DNA of 64,000 nucleotides from Dipetalonema caudispina (taxonomy: Eukaryota > Nematoda > Chromadorea > Rhabditida > Onchocercidae): positions 1 through 64,000 of the forward strand of contig JABVXV010000115.1 in assembly GCA_013365325.1 (NCBI GenBank), in the 5' to 3' direction. This document shows positions 1-14,600 of this stretch, one piece after another (position 1 is the stretch's first letter; each line of letters opens with the position of its first letter). The notes below the pieces were generated by a model. The model searched no databases. It worked only from the letters and a program-made list of their open reading frames with translations, and was not told the DNA's origin. The translations under genes were made by a program, and so were the position numbers.

Positions 1-81
1 TGCCAACAGAGCTAGCAATAACATTGTGGCAAATCGTAGCGATACCATTACTGCAATACAGATAATTAGCCTTTCAGTCAT
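1..81 (-). CDS. N-terminus of a putative secreted or membrane protein, cut by the window edge
   Basis: An ATG at 81-79 on the minus strand opens a frame of 27 codons that stays open to the window edge. The visible residues start MTERLIICIAVMVSLRF and are almost entirely hydrophobic after a short polar start, as in a signal peptide or first membrane helix. No family can be named from 27 residues. The call rests only on the start codon and hydrophobic profile, and such a stretch could arise by chance in AT-rich DNA. Confidence 0.35.
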   Translation of the reverse strand, partial: MTERLIICIAVMVSLRFATMLLLALLA

Positions 82-1088
82 TGAAAAAAAGATTAAATAA
101 TTAAAGTTTAGTGAAAAGGGACAGGAATGGAGAACTTACTGAGTCTTTATAAAATAGGTCTTCTGTTCCGGTTGCTATGAGGAAATTCAGGTAAGAAATG
201 TTTATATAGGGAACATTGAAACAGGCTTGAAATTAGGTCGATGGGAAGTAAATTTTTTATAGCTTATTGTTAAACCGCACTTCTCGCATTTCCCGTTCCG
301 CTGGTACCATTAGCTTGTGGCCTCATTTCAGATATATAAAAAAAATACAAGTGAAGGAAAAGCAGAATTACTTTCGGAACCAACTTTTCTTATATAATTA
401 TAGTTAATCTTTCATCTAATCATACTATCTTGTCCATAACACATGATTTCAAAAAATAGCGAAAAAAATGGCCATGAAATGTTTCAAATTCACATCTGTT
501 TCCTCGTTGTTCACTATAAGCAATGAATTGTTGATGCTATAAGTAAAATATGCATGACAAGCTGGGTGATTAAGAATCCACTTTTATTTTTTACATTTAA
601 TAATAAAATTCTGAGGCATACAAGGACGGTCCAACTACATGGTATTTGATCTTTAGAAATTTTAATTGCTTGGGAATAAATATCAACTCCTTTTAATTAT
701 GAAATGCACTTGTTTAGAGTGCAGTCAATGTTTTTGAAGGACCATCCGCATATATTTAAAGGCCTTTTGCATTTAATTCAAATGAAATGTGTCACTTATG
801 CTTTTTAATCATATCCGAAAGAAACAAGTGAGCACTCAACAACATAACTACTTTAGCTAATCTAAAAATTTTGTCGTTCGTCAATTCCTATAATTATCAT
901 CGGATTTTGATTGCCTGATACGTTTTGAAATTGAAGGATGTTCACAAATACAAGAAATAAAATTTCCTATTGAAATGATTAATATCATTTCATTATTACC
1001 CTAAGCACAAATAAATAATCAAAAAATTCTCAAAGAAGGCAATAATTTATTGAGGACTTGAACTGAATGAAAAACTACATAATTATAG
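82..1088. other. Non-coding, 3' flank of the PUDP-like gene
   Basis: No convincing exon was seen on either strand. The right end is the 3' flank of the phosphatase gene. An AATAAA in minus-strand sense lies near 1047-1052, about 40 bases past its stop codon, and is a plausible polyadenylation signal. Confidence 0.4.
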
Positions 1089-2441
1089 TTACAGATGATC
1101 GAAGGCCGGTAAACCTACTGATTCTGGCCTGAAATCTTCCAAACTTTTCAGCACATCTACAATTTGTTCATTTCCTTCATCAGGTACCTTTGTATACTTC
1201 AAATCAGGTACCATGACAACATTCATGCCAGCGCGAATAGCAGCCACAACACCATTCGGAGCATCCTCAAAAACCAGAACATTACTGGGAGCCACCGGTG
1301 GATTCCGAAATCTTCGCATTGTAACAAGATATGCTTCAGGTGATGGTTTACCTTCTTTTACTTCTGGATCGCTACTGCATTTCACCTAGAATTTAAATGA
1401 TTATGACAGGTACTAGTAAATAGTTGGAGTACCGAATTTCGATTACAAATTTGAATTTGATATTTTTGAGAAGGTTTCAATTATGCGTCTGTTATATGAA
1501 GGAAGATAATTTCTTATACTCTTCCTTTACCCTAGGAATAAGCCATACTAAATAATTTTCACGAAAATATATTAAAGGAAGTTTTCATATTAAAAATATA
1601 AGCAGGAAAAAACTATCCGTTATCTGATTATTTTTTTCCGGTAAAATTGGGAATGAAAGGTTGCCCCGTAACGCGGCAAAAACTCTTGAAGTCGAACTGA
1701 ATGTTTTTACTCAAAAAGGTTTTGGAAGAAAATTATTTCTGCGATAAACACCGTCACCATTAAATTGAAATTAGCGAGAAATTAAACAGTTGTAGCATAA
1801 AACCGGACTTTTCCGAAATTTAATAAAGTGAATTAGACGAAATAAACAATACACCTGTACGGGTATCAAATCGATGAGATCTTTGTGATTCATTGTTTTA
1901 AATTTGAATGAATAACTGCTGGATCCAGAACATATCGCCATCGGTATATTATGATTATGAAGGTGTCGTACTAATCGTAATGCTCCAGGCATTTTTGGAC
2001 AATGTGGCAATTTTTTAAGAAGTATTGGATGGTAAAGATTATCGTATTCTTTCACGCTCACTTTGTTTGATAAGCCGACCTTCAAAGTTCAGAATAAGGA
2101 AAAGATTACATAGTTCGACAATAATATGTCACAGCTAATTAGACTCTAAAAACTGAAGCCCCTGAAGCAAAAAAGTTTGATGATTCCAAATTCGTTTAAA
2201 ATTAAAATATAATCACAATTTATAGAAATGCAAAAGAAAAATGAACCTTATCGAGTAGTATTTTGATAGCAGCTTCATGTTTCATACCCATTGTAATCGA
2301 TTTTAGGTCTAACGTAAATTTTTTCCCGTAATATTCCATAGCAAATGTATGAGTTTCCGTGTAAGTTGGCTCTGTATCAATGAGTAATCCATCCAAATCA
2401 AATATCACGTGAGTAATTTCTAAGGTTTTATTTCCTGACAT
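1089..2441 (-). CDS. PUDP: HAD-family phosphatase, pseudouridine-5'-phosphatase (HDHD1/PUDP) type
   Basis: Three exons in minus order, 2441-2247, 2079-1855 and 1385-1089, all joined in phase 0, give 238 residues; the human family member is close to 230. HAD motif I is FDLDGLLIDTEP (nucleophile D15, acid/base D17). Motif II is around CSGSS (115-119), the motif III lysine is K153 in GKPSPEAY, and motif IV is VFEDAPNGV (178-186) with the Mg-binding acidic pair E180 and D181. The C-terminal run DAPNGVVAAIRAGMNVVMVP is typical of this subfamily. Known members dephosphorylate pseudouridine 5'-monophosphate in the cytosol; that substrate is inferred here from similarity. Donors are GTTCAT and GTGTAT; acceptors are TTGAAG (weak) and TTCTAG. 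The start is the first ATG and places motif I at the usual distance from the N-terminus. Confidence 0.9.
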
Positions 2442-5400
2442 ATTTCTATTTCTCAGATTTTTGCAAATGCGTTTATTACAATATTTTCATACCAGATGAT
2501 ACAGAAATGTCTGAAAAGATTATAGAACTTTAAAGTATTTCTTCTGCAGCTATTTGATTCATTTAAAGATCATTCAAAACAAAATTTCAAAAACAATCAA
2601 AATGCATTATTAAGAAGGTCAAATAACTGACCCTTTTCAGTCTAAAGGAGCAAAATAAGGAGCATACAGCAGAGAAGATATGGATTATCATTCAAATGCT
2701 TCATTATCCAAAACTTCTCCTGCTAATTTTCTCTTTCAGAATTGATAAACAATGTAACAGACCTAACATAATGTTACCTTAAATCTTTTCTTTCAAATAT
2801 TCAAAATCAGTACTAGGCCTAACAACATGTACCACTCATTTCATGTTAGATTGATTTCTTATTACTCATCATCTTTGAAGTAAGTTACATATTGCTACTT
2901 ACATTTCTCGCATCCGATTGATTTAAACCAAAAAAAACCTTAGCTTAAATGACCTAACAAACAATAAATATTGATTAATGACACTGATGATACTGTTGCT
3001 GACAGAAAAATCATTTCTAATATACTTTTATTATTCACCAGAACAATTCTCATTATAACCAATCCTAATGGAATTCTATAAACATTCCAGTTGTGTAACA
3101 TTGTAATAGACCTGATCCTGCAATTTATCAAAGGTCGTGAATGTTTTATTAACTATCACAGTAAATAATTTACTCAAGGTTTAGAATTTCGACAATAGAA
3201 AGGATACAATGTTTTAAACATAAAAATCCTTTTGCATAGCTTTTCTGATCCATTAGAAGTTATAACTAACAACCAAGAAAATAACCAAACTTCCACTTAT
3301 TCTTTCAAGCCTTCTCTTTCATTTAGAATTTCTTTACTTATTTTTTTTTTATAAAATCACTTACTTATCGAACTGATAACAGTAATTTGATGAGAAGAAT
3401 AATGAAATTCAAGAAGCATTTGTATTTTAGTTTCGTTATAAGAACATAAATCAATGCATTGCTAGAAAACAACCATAAAAAATACTGAAACATAATTTCC
3501 GAAGAGAGTTAATTGAAAGAGACAAAGAAGTAAATTTGAAAATTTCCTGTGCATAGTAATTTATTCAGATTAAAAAATTCCACATTCGGACAACATTAAT
3601 AGCACTTTTTTGTAAGAAGATTTTTTGGATATTCATTGATTAGATAGTTAGTTATGTGAATTTCTCCCCATTGATTGCCTGTCAATTTGAAATTTGGCAA
3701 AGTAGCAGAAAGATTTGAAGTTCAGAAAGAACGAAAATTACTTTCGTTTCATAGTTCTTCCATCAGATGATTGACTAATTGACAAACAGTTTCCGATCTT
3801 TACGAAAGAACAAAAATCTGTTGTTTTGGGGAAATGACAAGAAAATTTATGACTAAAATTTTAGAAGACATGGTGAAGAAACTACATCTGACAGGGAAAC
3901 GGTTCAAACATCAGGCAATTAATGAACAACTGAATGTAAAAATTTTTTAGCAAAAAGAGCTTCAGGCAATTAATTTATAGTCGACATGATCGTATCCAAC
4001 GCTATTAAAAGAAATAAACTTGAATTTGAAGTCAAAGATCAATGTAGGTTGCTGATTACAATGATATGAAGGTTGGAATATAATCCGAAAAAAGAATTCT
4101 TTATCGATTGTATTTGTTTGAACAAAATGTGAAAATAAATGCACCAAAATGTATCAATTCAAAAGTGGACAATTCGAACATATAAAAAATTCAAAAAATG
4201 TTTACTCAAATGAAAGCAATAATGATGAAGATGGCATCAACAGTTTTCAAAGTGACAGAACATTCATTTGTATTTATGTGTTATTCTATAATGCTATATG
4301 AAAGATAATAAGAGTTAGATAAGCAAATTGACCTTTATAATTGTCCTTTGGAATATGAATCTAAAAGCTGAAATGCAAATAATAAATTAAGGAGAATATG
4401 ATAACAGCATATTCGATAGCACTCAAATCAATTACTGCTTCTGTTTGATTAACTCTTTTGGATTATTTACCATCAATATCAGTTTAATGGAGCATATCAT
4501 ATCATATCAACCAACTACTAAATATTTTAATCACTAGCATCATTAACAATCAGATTATTGTTTATCATAACTCATCATATCAAACATGTTGCTACTATTT
4601 CGATATAATGAAACTTTACATATATGGATGTTAGAATGGGAAAAGAATTCAGAAAAAAATAGAATGATGTTTATCGAATCCTCAAAAATCATCGAAATAA
4701 CAAAAAAATCTGCTCGTCCGCTTATATCTCAAAGTGCCGCCTCTCTTAACGAACGAAATTGAAAACACAAAAACTAGTTAACTTGTTTCTCCAATCTCTT
4801 TTTCCTCTCCCCACATTCTATTATTTTTTTAATACTCTTTTCATTGTACTCTTCGAAATCAATACTTACACTTCCATCTCTTTTACCTTGAATTAATGTA
4901 CTTTTTTTTGCACTAAACATCCATTCCATTCTTTTCATTCATTTTACTGCCATTGCAATTAACAGTGGAATAGTTCAACTTATTAATTAACATCTGTTTA
5001 TTTTCATATTTTATTGATGTGCCTCTCAATCATAGTCTAACTGATTAATGAATTAGCAGAATTGACTTAATTAAACAACAACTTTTTAAGTTTATTTCGA
5101 AAGATCTACGATGACATCGAACAGAGAGCTTTCCAGAGAATTCTCATGCATTTACTCCCTTTATTAGTATTTGTTTAGTTATCACTTTCCATAACAAAAT
5201 CATTCAGCTTATCCCTTCCTTATCAGTAGAGCAATCAGCGTGCTTATCGTACATCTCAGATAATACAACTATCTCTGTTTTGGAACAAATAGTACGACTT
5301 GTCAATCATTTCAACAAGCTAACAAGCTAAAGTTATTCAAATCAAAAATTGAAACGAAACAAAAATTAGAAATGGAGAGTCATCAAATATATATATATAT

Positions 5401-6421
5401 CTGATGACCGATAAAAATATTTTTACGGAAAAGTTTTTCTAAGCCAAGATTGTTTTACCGCCTTTTGTATTTAAGATTGATTTCATATCAACAGTTTTAG
5501 AAAACATTCAAATGATTGTTCTTATAACTTCACGAAAAATTTATGGTCTGACAGATGCGCATTTTCTACTGCTTATATCTTGACCAAATGAATATAGCTG
5601 ATAACTGGTTAATTTAATCTTAACTGTTCCCAACTTCTGCATTTGTAGCTTTATTCATATACAATTTCACCATCTACATTGCTGGAAAGTTAAGACAAAA
5701 TACTGTTAGAGAGAAATCAAATTTCCTTTCTATAGAGGAATTCAACGTTTTTTTTTGCTTGTTAACTGATACAAATTTCAGAGAACTCTTTATGCATTCA
5801 AGAATAAAACAATTTTGACAACTATCACCCTTTATATCAATAAAAAAAAAAACACTTTAATTCGAAATAAAAGAAGCGAAAGCAAACAACTACGACCGAC
5901 TATCTTTCTCGGGATCACGAAAAACAGTTAAATATTACGGGATGTTGCACATAAATGATGATGTTAAAGTTTAACTGTCCAACAAAGGCTGCCAAGTACG
6001 CCAAAATGTTGTAGAATGAAGTTGTTCTTTGTTATGATGTGACGATAGCATTATAACTTTAACACATATTTACAAATGCAGATGGCTTATCATTTTAAGT
6101 TTTGGTAACAGTATGTTGGATGATGAATTCATTATTTATAATACATAAATAAATAAAGAGAATAACTAAAAAAGAAATAAAACAGTAATAAGCTTTATTC
6201 TTCATCTCTTATTTGTTTTCTTATGCTCATATGAATCAAATAAAACGAAAATCAGTTACTTGAAGATCTTGAACACTTCCTAACTATATCTTTTCTATAA
6301 TTCTCCAAAAACAACCGTGGGATTTAGAGAGATTTATCAAATGAAATTTACTAGAATTAGTAAGTCCAGAATAACAAACACAAAAAAGGTTCTTGAATGT
6401 TTCTGAACAAAAAGTATGTTA
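2442..6421. other. Intergenic, no gene seen
   Basis: About 4 kb between the phosphatase start and the REP stop. It is AT-rich with stop codons in all frames. The few open stretches of about 60 codons have no splice context or recognisable motif. A short (AT)n tract lies near 5387-5400. Confidence 0.4.
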
Positions 6422-9400
6422 TTATGAGGGTAATTCGTTAGTTACGGTCATTTTGTTTGAGAACACTTCGTCTTCCGTGACTTCCTGCTTCCTCTCAAAA
6501 GTTGACATATTAACGTCGCTTTCTTCGTCTTCTTCTTCAACCAATGAGGGTGGCAAAAAATCATGGTCCGGCCAGAGCTCTTCAAAAATCTTTTTAACCT
6601 AGAAAAGACAAATTACTAATAATATTAGCAGTATTAAAAATGAATTTTCAACAACTTATACAAAGATAAAACCAATACCAAGTCAATATATTTGAAGGTA
6701 AATATAGGGAAACTTTAATCACCTGCTTGAGGACATAAAATGCAGTTGCATTGATAAACTTAAAAGATAATTACCTCGCAAACCATTTGGGTATAATTTA
6801 AATGTTCGTCAACACTTGGGACAATGCGCATATTTGTCGGCAAGGTGTGAGAAATTATTGATGGTAAAACCAAGTCAAAATAAAGAGACCACAAGACTTG
6901 AGGCTTCATTTCTTCTATAAAAATTGTGTTATAAATCCTTTTGAATTTAGAAATGGAACTATTTTAAATTCAGATCAAGATAGAGGGACTTAAGTCTGCG
7001 GCATTTGAAATAAAGAAACGAAAGAAACTTCTACTTGAACTGAGTTGTAAATATAAAAAGTGTCTCGAAACTTTCCTTAAAATGTAATCAGTTGCTAATA
7101 ATATTAATTTAGTATATTAGGCTCAAAAAATAGATTGGAGAAAATACGAATTATAAAATTATAAAACCAGAATAAAAATGAGCCAAAAAAATCAATACAC
7201 TATGAAAATCATAGTTACCATTCTTCGCCACATTGAAAAACACATCAATAATAGGGTTTAAAACAGTGCTTGCAACGCTATCACTTCGTGCAGTTATATG
7301 AGTAACGTCTAAAAGCGTTCTTGTTTGTGTTTTTTAATTTAAAAAACATATACACTTGAACGATAGCCTAAATTTTCATCAAGTGAGGAGTGAAGTACAG
7401 GTTGATGAATATTTTTAACAGTTTCACCGTGCAACAATACCACTACATATCTTATCACCAAAGAGACAAACTGAACAGTAATGATAATTATAAAAAAAGT
7501 TATGAAATCACTTTGAGATTAACCTTAAATTAGGTGTCAAACACTAAATCATATATTCCTCAACAGTAAAGGTTCCAAAATACACGAGTCTTGTACTAAA
7601 AGGGTAATTAAACTTCGGAAACCGCAAAATTACTAAAACTCTTCAAAAAAAGACACAGCATATGTAATAAAACATTAACACTGGTAAAAATGACTAACAT
7701 TTTCCTCTTGGTGCAACACAGCCTTCATATCCGACTTCCAGCAAATACGGAAACGTATTACTTTTCAAAGTAGAGAGATTTAATACAGAGATCTGAAAAA
7801 GTTGACATGATGATAGCGAAATCAAGAAAACACAAGATTTGGTCCTAATATCAACAGCAGCAAAGGATATCCTGCTAACATTGACTATTAGAATTTGGAA
7901 AAAGGAAACGGCTCCTCAAAAAATGATAAATTACATGTTCTTTTTCAAGATCCGGTAGGATAGAACGATCTGAGATCAGAATAACTCGATTCAATCGCAT
8001 TTGTAAAGAAGCGCTTATATGCTGCTGTGGTACGTATGCCCCATTTGCGATTACGTAGTTGCATTTTATTCGTTGGCCTTGTGTTAATATCGCTACTATT
8101 CTGAAAGTTATCAATATCAGAATTTTAAAGCTAAGATTATTGTACTGCTATGCGCATAATTTAATGAAGTATTTAAGTCCCCAAAAAACATTAAAATTTT
8201 ATCAAAATTATCCGTCAACATTGTCCTACCTCCCACCAGCGACGATAAAACCGTCAACCGAACGATTCAAGCAATAAATTCCACCAAAAACAGCACACAG
8301 TCGAGCGAAACATTGAGGTAGTTCTCCGCTACCATACAGTGTCCACAAAAATGGCGAATCACCAAAGCGCCCAACAGATTCCATAAACTGCCATACTGCT
8401 TCCAAACCTTTTATTTTTTGACTATTTACGACCAATTACATATAATATTTGGGCAAGTTGAGTAATTTTGGTAATTTTGGGATGACGAAACAAGCAACAT
8501 AAACAGTAGAAGCAGTTGGAATTTTTGATTCAAAACATAGAATGTTTTAGCAATTCGAAAATTAATCTCCAGAAAGTAATCGATTCAGTTGGTAAAATTT
8601 GTCTGTACAAAATTTTGCAAACGAAAGCAACTTATCTCTTTAGTTTTGGCTGATGGGTGTAAGATTGCTAAAGTGTTAGTGAGTATACTTTTCGCATGAC
8701 CCACAATGCCAAAAGATTCCACGAAAGCATCAAACGGTTTTTCGGCAAATGCTTGAAAGAAATGCAACTTCATTAATATCTAATATTTAAAATATCGTAT
8801 TGTTTGGTACTGTCATTGAAATATTCTTTCTCAAAAACAACTTGAAGGCAGTGACGCAAAATCAGCATCATGATAGTTAACGGATAAAAGCAAAATAGAT
8901 CCCATATAAATTTCACTTTATTCAGCATTTAATTTCTATTGAAGATACTCGAGATTACTTACCTTCCCAACTGTCAGTTTCATCAGGATTTTTCCGCCAT
9001 TCAATGCATTTCTGGAGAAATCTCATCACTCGTCGTTTGTCTCGTACTCTAAATATATACTCAATGGCTTCTCTTGATTCTTCCTTAAGGTAAAATGTAT
9101 ACCTCTTCTAAGCGAATACCCTCCAAACATCTACAAACAAAACGGCGAATTTAGATCTCTTTCTCAGTAACAAGGGTGTAACTGATCGATCTAGTTTTTC
9201 GGCAAGCTTATGGTTACTGTTGCTGCTGCTTAATGCATAACCAAGAATCACTATTGCTTTCAAGGCATATTACCAGCATTTGATGAAGGACCCGATGAGT
9301 GAAAAGGAACTTGAGATTTGAAAATCATCTTGAAAACAAAAAAGAAGACCCAAAGAGCCGTAGTAAAAATCTAAAAAATAAATACGAAACGAACGAAATA

Positions 9401-10518
9401 GCATCACTTCGGAATATTTCTCCCCGAGAACATGGAACAACTTCAAGTGAATTTGGGCCTTTATCTGATGTACAGCTCAGAAGTCGATCAACACATTTAA
9501 ATTCGCAGTATTTAGCAACACCCGAATCACACAGCAGCTTTACCATACTACCTCTACTCAATAACACCTGAAATATGACAAGTCATCAAACTTTTAAAGA
9601 GTTAATCTATCAAATTCGGAAGACAACTAAATATGTGGTGGTACTTGAATCAGAAGTTTTCGATCTGCCAGAGGAGCAATTCCCGGTTCAAACATAAGTA
9701 ATTTATGTAATTAGGAGTGGCATTCAAACAAGTTCGTTTATGGAAGGAATAAACAAAAAAATCAAGTCTTCTATTCCAGTGGGAAAAGTTACCCATCCAT
9801 TCTTAATTACTTACACCAAAAAACTGACAACCTAGTGACAAAAAACCTTAGGTAAAAGATCCAAACTGAATTTTCGCCATTGCGAATCGATATCGTGCAA
9901 AGGTGTAGCTACTTCAGCATTCAATTCCTGAGCATCGTCAACATGACTAAAACTCAAAAACAGAATATAATATACATAGGATATAAATATCTTTACTGCG
10001 TTTCAAATCAGACATAACGCAACGTATTTCCTTCAACTTCCAAAAAGTTCAAATTTCAACAAATAGAAATGAAAAAGAAATCAGTGTGAAAAATTACCAG
10101 TCGAAAAAGTGCTGATGGACATTCTCAATAAAAGATTGACATGTAGCCGGTAAAAATTCTTCACCATCGTTCAAAAAAGATTCAGGATTGATTTGAGCCT
10201 TATTATCATTCCTGTTATCTCCCGTTATCCAATCTTGGACCGTCCGTAAATTGAATGAGGTCCATAAATCGCCATAATAATTGTTCCTTACACAAAACCG
10301 ATTTTAAATTATTTTTCGTTTTTGAAACTTTTCACTGCAGCAAATATCGAAAAGCGGACCCTTAGCTAGCTTTCATACCTACCACATCTCCAAATAACTT
10401 ACTTGTCCAATTGCAAAACACTAAGACCAGAACGGGCGCAAGCAGCTGCAATCATACATTCTGGAAGTCCAGTGCCCAAAATAACCACATCAAAATCTTC
10501 CGGCAACTTATCGTTCAT
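6422..10518 (-). CDS. rep-1: Rab escort protein (REP/CHM; Rab geranylgeranyltransferase component A)
   Basis: Thirteen exons in minus order: 10518-10403, 10286-10098, 9946-9847, 9567-9386, 9048-8963, 8751-8632, 8407-8230, 8100-7935, 7792-7699, 7442-7356, 7308-7219, 6914-6775, 6598-6422. All phases agree and give about 574 residues. REP binds newly made Rab GTPases and presents them to geranylgeranyltransferase II. The N-terminal nucleotide-binding fold reads [20 protein letters not shown] (from residue 9), followed by [12 protein letters not shown]. The REP/GDI core appears as [20 protein letters not shown] and [17 protein letters not shown]. The C-terminal WSLYFDL and the acidic tail also fit REP. 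GDI is excluded because the 'ESSS' segment after YYGG is absent and the C-terminal REP extension is present. The exon 7 start (acceptor ATAAAAG) and the exon 10 start are the least certain. Confidence 0.92.
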
Positions 10519-11695
10519 TGGCGCCCCACTTGTTTCTAAACCGCTATAAATACGTATTGAAACTAATTAAAAGCTGAATGAAACGAGCGTTCAATCATAA
10601 TTGTTTACCAAACGTGGACTTTACAAACCAAACATTCTGTTTCGCGATTACCTACAGATTCTCGATGTCGAAGTTCAAAAAAATTTGAAAACCCTCAACC
10701 TTATCCAACCTTCAAAATTGCTCACCACATAACGCCACATTGGTGAAATCGATGTCTAAAGTCAAGGTTACTGCTACCCGTCAACTTTAGAAACTGCCTA
10801 GTTTCATCTTTCAGAGATTCCCCATTCTCAAACCAGGGTAGTGCCTTTTAAGGCCATGTGAAAATTCCAACAGTTTTCAATCCAAGTAAATATTGTGGAT
10901 ATGTTTTATTTGTAATTAATGAGAAAAAGAAAATATATATACATATACAAAGCGTTTTTTCATGATAAAAGTAACAATTTGTAACGAAGTAATCGAAATT
11001 TCCAACTAGAGAGTCAGTGGCCCGGAGTATCACAATTTGACAAAATTCAACAGTATTGAATGAAAATTTTACGATAAATGAAAATGAGCATAAAAATTAA
11101 CTTTAAACAACTAAAACAAGAAGAATGTACATGAGTCAAACATAACAGTCTATCGCTTGCAGTTTGAAATAGAAGCAGAAAAGCAAATATCTCAACTTTA
11201 CCTATAATTAACACAATGATATTTTTATCAGTATGCAATTTCAGTTAACTATAAGAGATGAAGTGCTGCTGAGATGCATTATCGAGTGACTTCCTGTCAT
11301 GTAAAGTACTATAAATGGAAAAGATTGCACCACTTATTTTTCTAATAAAAATTTGAGCATAGGTCAATAAACAAATATAACTTACTCGAACGACAATCCA
11401 TTTCTTAACAGTAATGCAACAGTAAAACTCACGAATCTGTTCATAAAACAAAACAGGACTTTTTTTACAGCTACTGCATTACTACATGCAGTAAAAAAGC
11501 AAAAAAAAATGTAAGGTTTCGTATCTTTCGAAGATTCGTATCTTTCCCATATTAAAATAAAACAAGAGAAACGTTTCAAACAGAAATGAGTTACGTAACC
11601 AAGAGCATGACTAGTATGACTAGTCCGACGTTATATAAACGGTGTACCAATTATGAATGCACAACAGAATGCTCATTTCCTGGACTTTTCCATAT
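10519..11695. other. Intergenic between the REP and USP30-like genes
   Basis: About 1.2 kb with no supported exon. Open stretches on the minus strand here are rich in Phe, Ile, Leu and Cys codons and lack any family motif. A nearly exact 12-base direct repeat (TTCGTATCTTTC) occurs near 11519-11546. The gap is large for a typical nematode operon. Confidence 0.35.
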
Positions 11696-14600
11696 TTAAT
11701 TTAACGTGGTCAGAGCCCGATCGTAGAAGAGCATATATGCTTCTGATGATGCCACTTCTGCGAACGATACCGGCGTCACCTAAACAAAATTTAAATAAGG
11801 TCATCCAATAACGAACTGTATAAATAAAACAATATTTTTCCATTAATAATTTTTGCATAATGAGACATTGTTTTTTGCATATTTCGCGCTTTTTCTACAA
11901 CGTTCACCTCCATGTCGCTCGTTTTGTACCAAGAAGATCGATTTTGAACGCCAATTCCACGACGGTAAGTAATAAAATGACCCGAATGAGCTTGTCCAAT
12001 GTGTACAGAAACAGCACGTAGTTGGTACTTGTATTTGAACATACTATCATATTCACAAAAATCTGTTCCACTGCTGAAAAGCGTGAAAAATATAAAACTG
12101 ACATAGGCCACAAAAAGAACTGAGTAGAAAAAAACTGACTTACCCAACTGAAGATAACTGCGTGGCTTGCTGCCGCGGATGCTTGACTTTCGGGATAGAA
12201 GATGCTGCATTTAAAGCTGAACCGCCCAAAACTCGAAAACAGGAATTTGATAATGGATTTCTCGTCTGCTTCCGCTTATTCTGAAATTAAAACAGCATTA
12301 GTTTTTAGTTGAAAAGGGAAATGAAAATCTTCAAATCATGAGAGGCAGTATAGTCGAGATAAAACGGTCATGAAAATTTACCCAACCGACAAAAAATTCA
12401 GCAAATTTAGAAAAGTCAGGGAAGAAAAAATTATTTGCAGATGGTTGCAATAGGGATATCATACCCTCTTTTGTAGATGCTACGAAGGGGAAATAAGTAA
12501 ATTTTACTACCCACTGAACTTATCAAAAATCAAACTTGTTCGCTGAAGAAACAGTATTCTCGAACATCAATGAATTCCGGTAACAAAAAGCGTTCAGTAC
12601 GTTTGAAAACGTAACCTTTGGGAGAAAATCCAACTCGTTCGATACGAAATATCAATAAAGATGGCAACTGAAACAATACAGCACTAAATTACAGGAAGAA
12701 AATCATTCTTCAACTGAAATCGATAGCAAGAATGATATCAGACTACTGTATTCAGAAAGTCTCGCACTGCCATATCTGATTGTGCGAGAAAAAGCCCACG
12801 TATAATATTATGGTGGAGAGTGCGCGAAATGCAATAACCGTAAACAAATACTAAAATCACTTTACAAAATCCTTGTTTCTTCATTAGTCCGCCAGAAGGA
12901 TCTTTATTCCTTTTTAAGCATCGATCGCATGACGCACCTTGAATGTATTCAGCGGTAAAATACTTTTCCAGTAATCTCGAAAATGTCAGCAGCTAAAAGA
13001 AACCATTTTTTTTACTTTCTTAACTAACAGAAAATTGGTTCCTTTTATGATACGTAAGACTGCGTACTGAAAATGTACTTTTCCTGCTTTTCACATTTAA
13101 CATTTAATTATGTGCATCCTAACAGCATATTTGTATGAAATCCTCATACAATGGAACATCAATGATTCGATGCCATTTCTTGTTTTTGAAAGTAGTAGAT
13201 GAATTGCAATTTTCAAAGGTTACGTATCAAGATTTAATATATGGTAAAATTGCAGAAGTAAGATAAAAGATTTTCACAAATTCAGTTTTGCTAACAAAAG
13301 AGCAATGAGTTTCTTCAAATGCACAAAAATTTGACTGAATACAACAAACAAACTAATTCGTATTGGATTTATTATTTAGAATAAACAAACTACTTACCGG
13401 ACCAGGAGATTTCGGAAGCGACAGTGATAAAACACAAAATTTTTCTTCACGAATTTTCTGGAAGAAGTAAAGAAATAACTATGCTTCATTAAAATTTATC
13501 GCTGTAAATGATACAGTGACATAAGTAGAATGGTTTGGTAGAAATAATGGAAATGGAAAAACTTCCGACATGAAACTGTTTGGGAATATTTCAACATACC
13601 TTATAACGACAGTCTTCTTTACAGCAACGCAACTGGATAGCTAATAATCCCATGCACGGCGGTTTTAATAGCTTTTCATCCGCTACAGCATTCTGAAACA
13701 ACATTGACTGATTGAAAGTCTGAAACAAAAGTGTGCTGGTATAAACAACGTATAAAATAGTAAACCAATGAATACCTAAAGTCTGTAAACATTGCGAAAA
13801 TTATGCTTTGGCTGCTAAGTACGCTTACCGTCTTGATTACTGCTATTTCTTAGGATATCTCTCTGCCACTTTATGAATGTGAAAGCAAACCAAAAACAAA
13901 CCTTCACATGCTCAAATAATAGTGAGCTAAGTGACAAAGAGTGTGAGTCAAAGGGCGAGCTCAAACTAGTATTATTCAGAGAAACTTTATCATGAATTTT
14001 CTTTTCATAGTCTTCCACAGATATGGAATCATCAACATTCCGACGGGTTATATTGACATTGTTGGTTAATGGTTCCTTATCAACATTCAGTGAATTCAAC
14101 GATGTTTTATTCTCATGTTCCTGCAACTTTACTTTTCGTATCAAAGTTTCAATTTTGACTTCATGATTTTCCCGGAGCATGTTCGCAATTATGGAAGGCA
14201 GGGTACCTTATGGATGTTATGAATTATGAAGCATTCATACCAGATGATGTTGAGACAAAAAAGTTTTAACGCATAAACTGGTAACGATGAGCAAGAAGAA
14301 ATCGAATTTCGGAGTCGCAATAAAAACTTGAAGAAGTCATCGACAATGGATGGTTAAATGTAAAACTAACAATTTCGATAATTTTCTGCAAAGGTGATTC
14401 ACGACTATGTCGCAGTTCTGCCAACTCTTCATCCCATGTAGTAACGAATACATTAAATAATTCATATAAATCCTACAAAGCATAAAAAATTCATCTCAAA
14501 TGAAATAAATAATTCGCATTAGAACATTACAAAGATTCCTTTCTGGCGGAAAAGGAGAAAATTACATGTTAACTATTACTATCAAAAAAGAAAAAAAAAA

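Noticed and set aside
6393..6602. Plus-strand Ser-rich ORF
   Set aside because: It is the antisense of the acidic last exon of REP; poly-Ser comes from GAA-rich codons on the other strand.
9299..9571. Plus-strand 90-codon ORF opposite a REP exon
   Set aside because: It is the shadow of REP exon 4 (minus), whose phase and motifs are firm.
10848..11579. Series of minus ORFs between REP and USP30
   Set aside because: Composition is Phe/Ile/Cys-rich as expected for random AT-rich DNA; no joinable exons.
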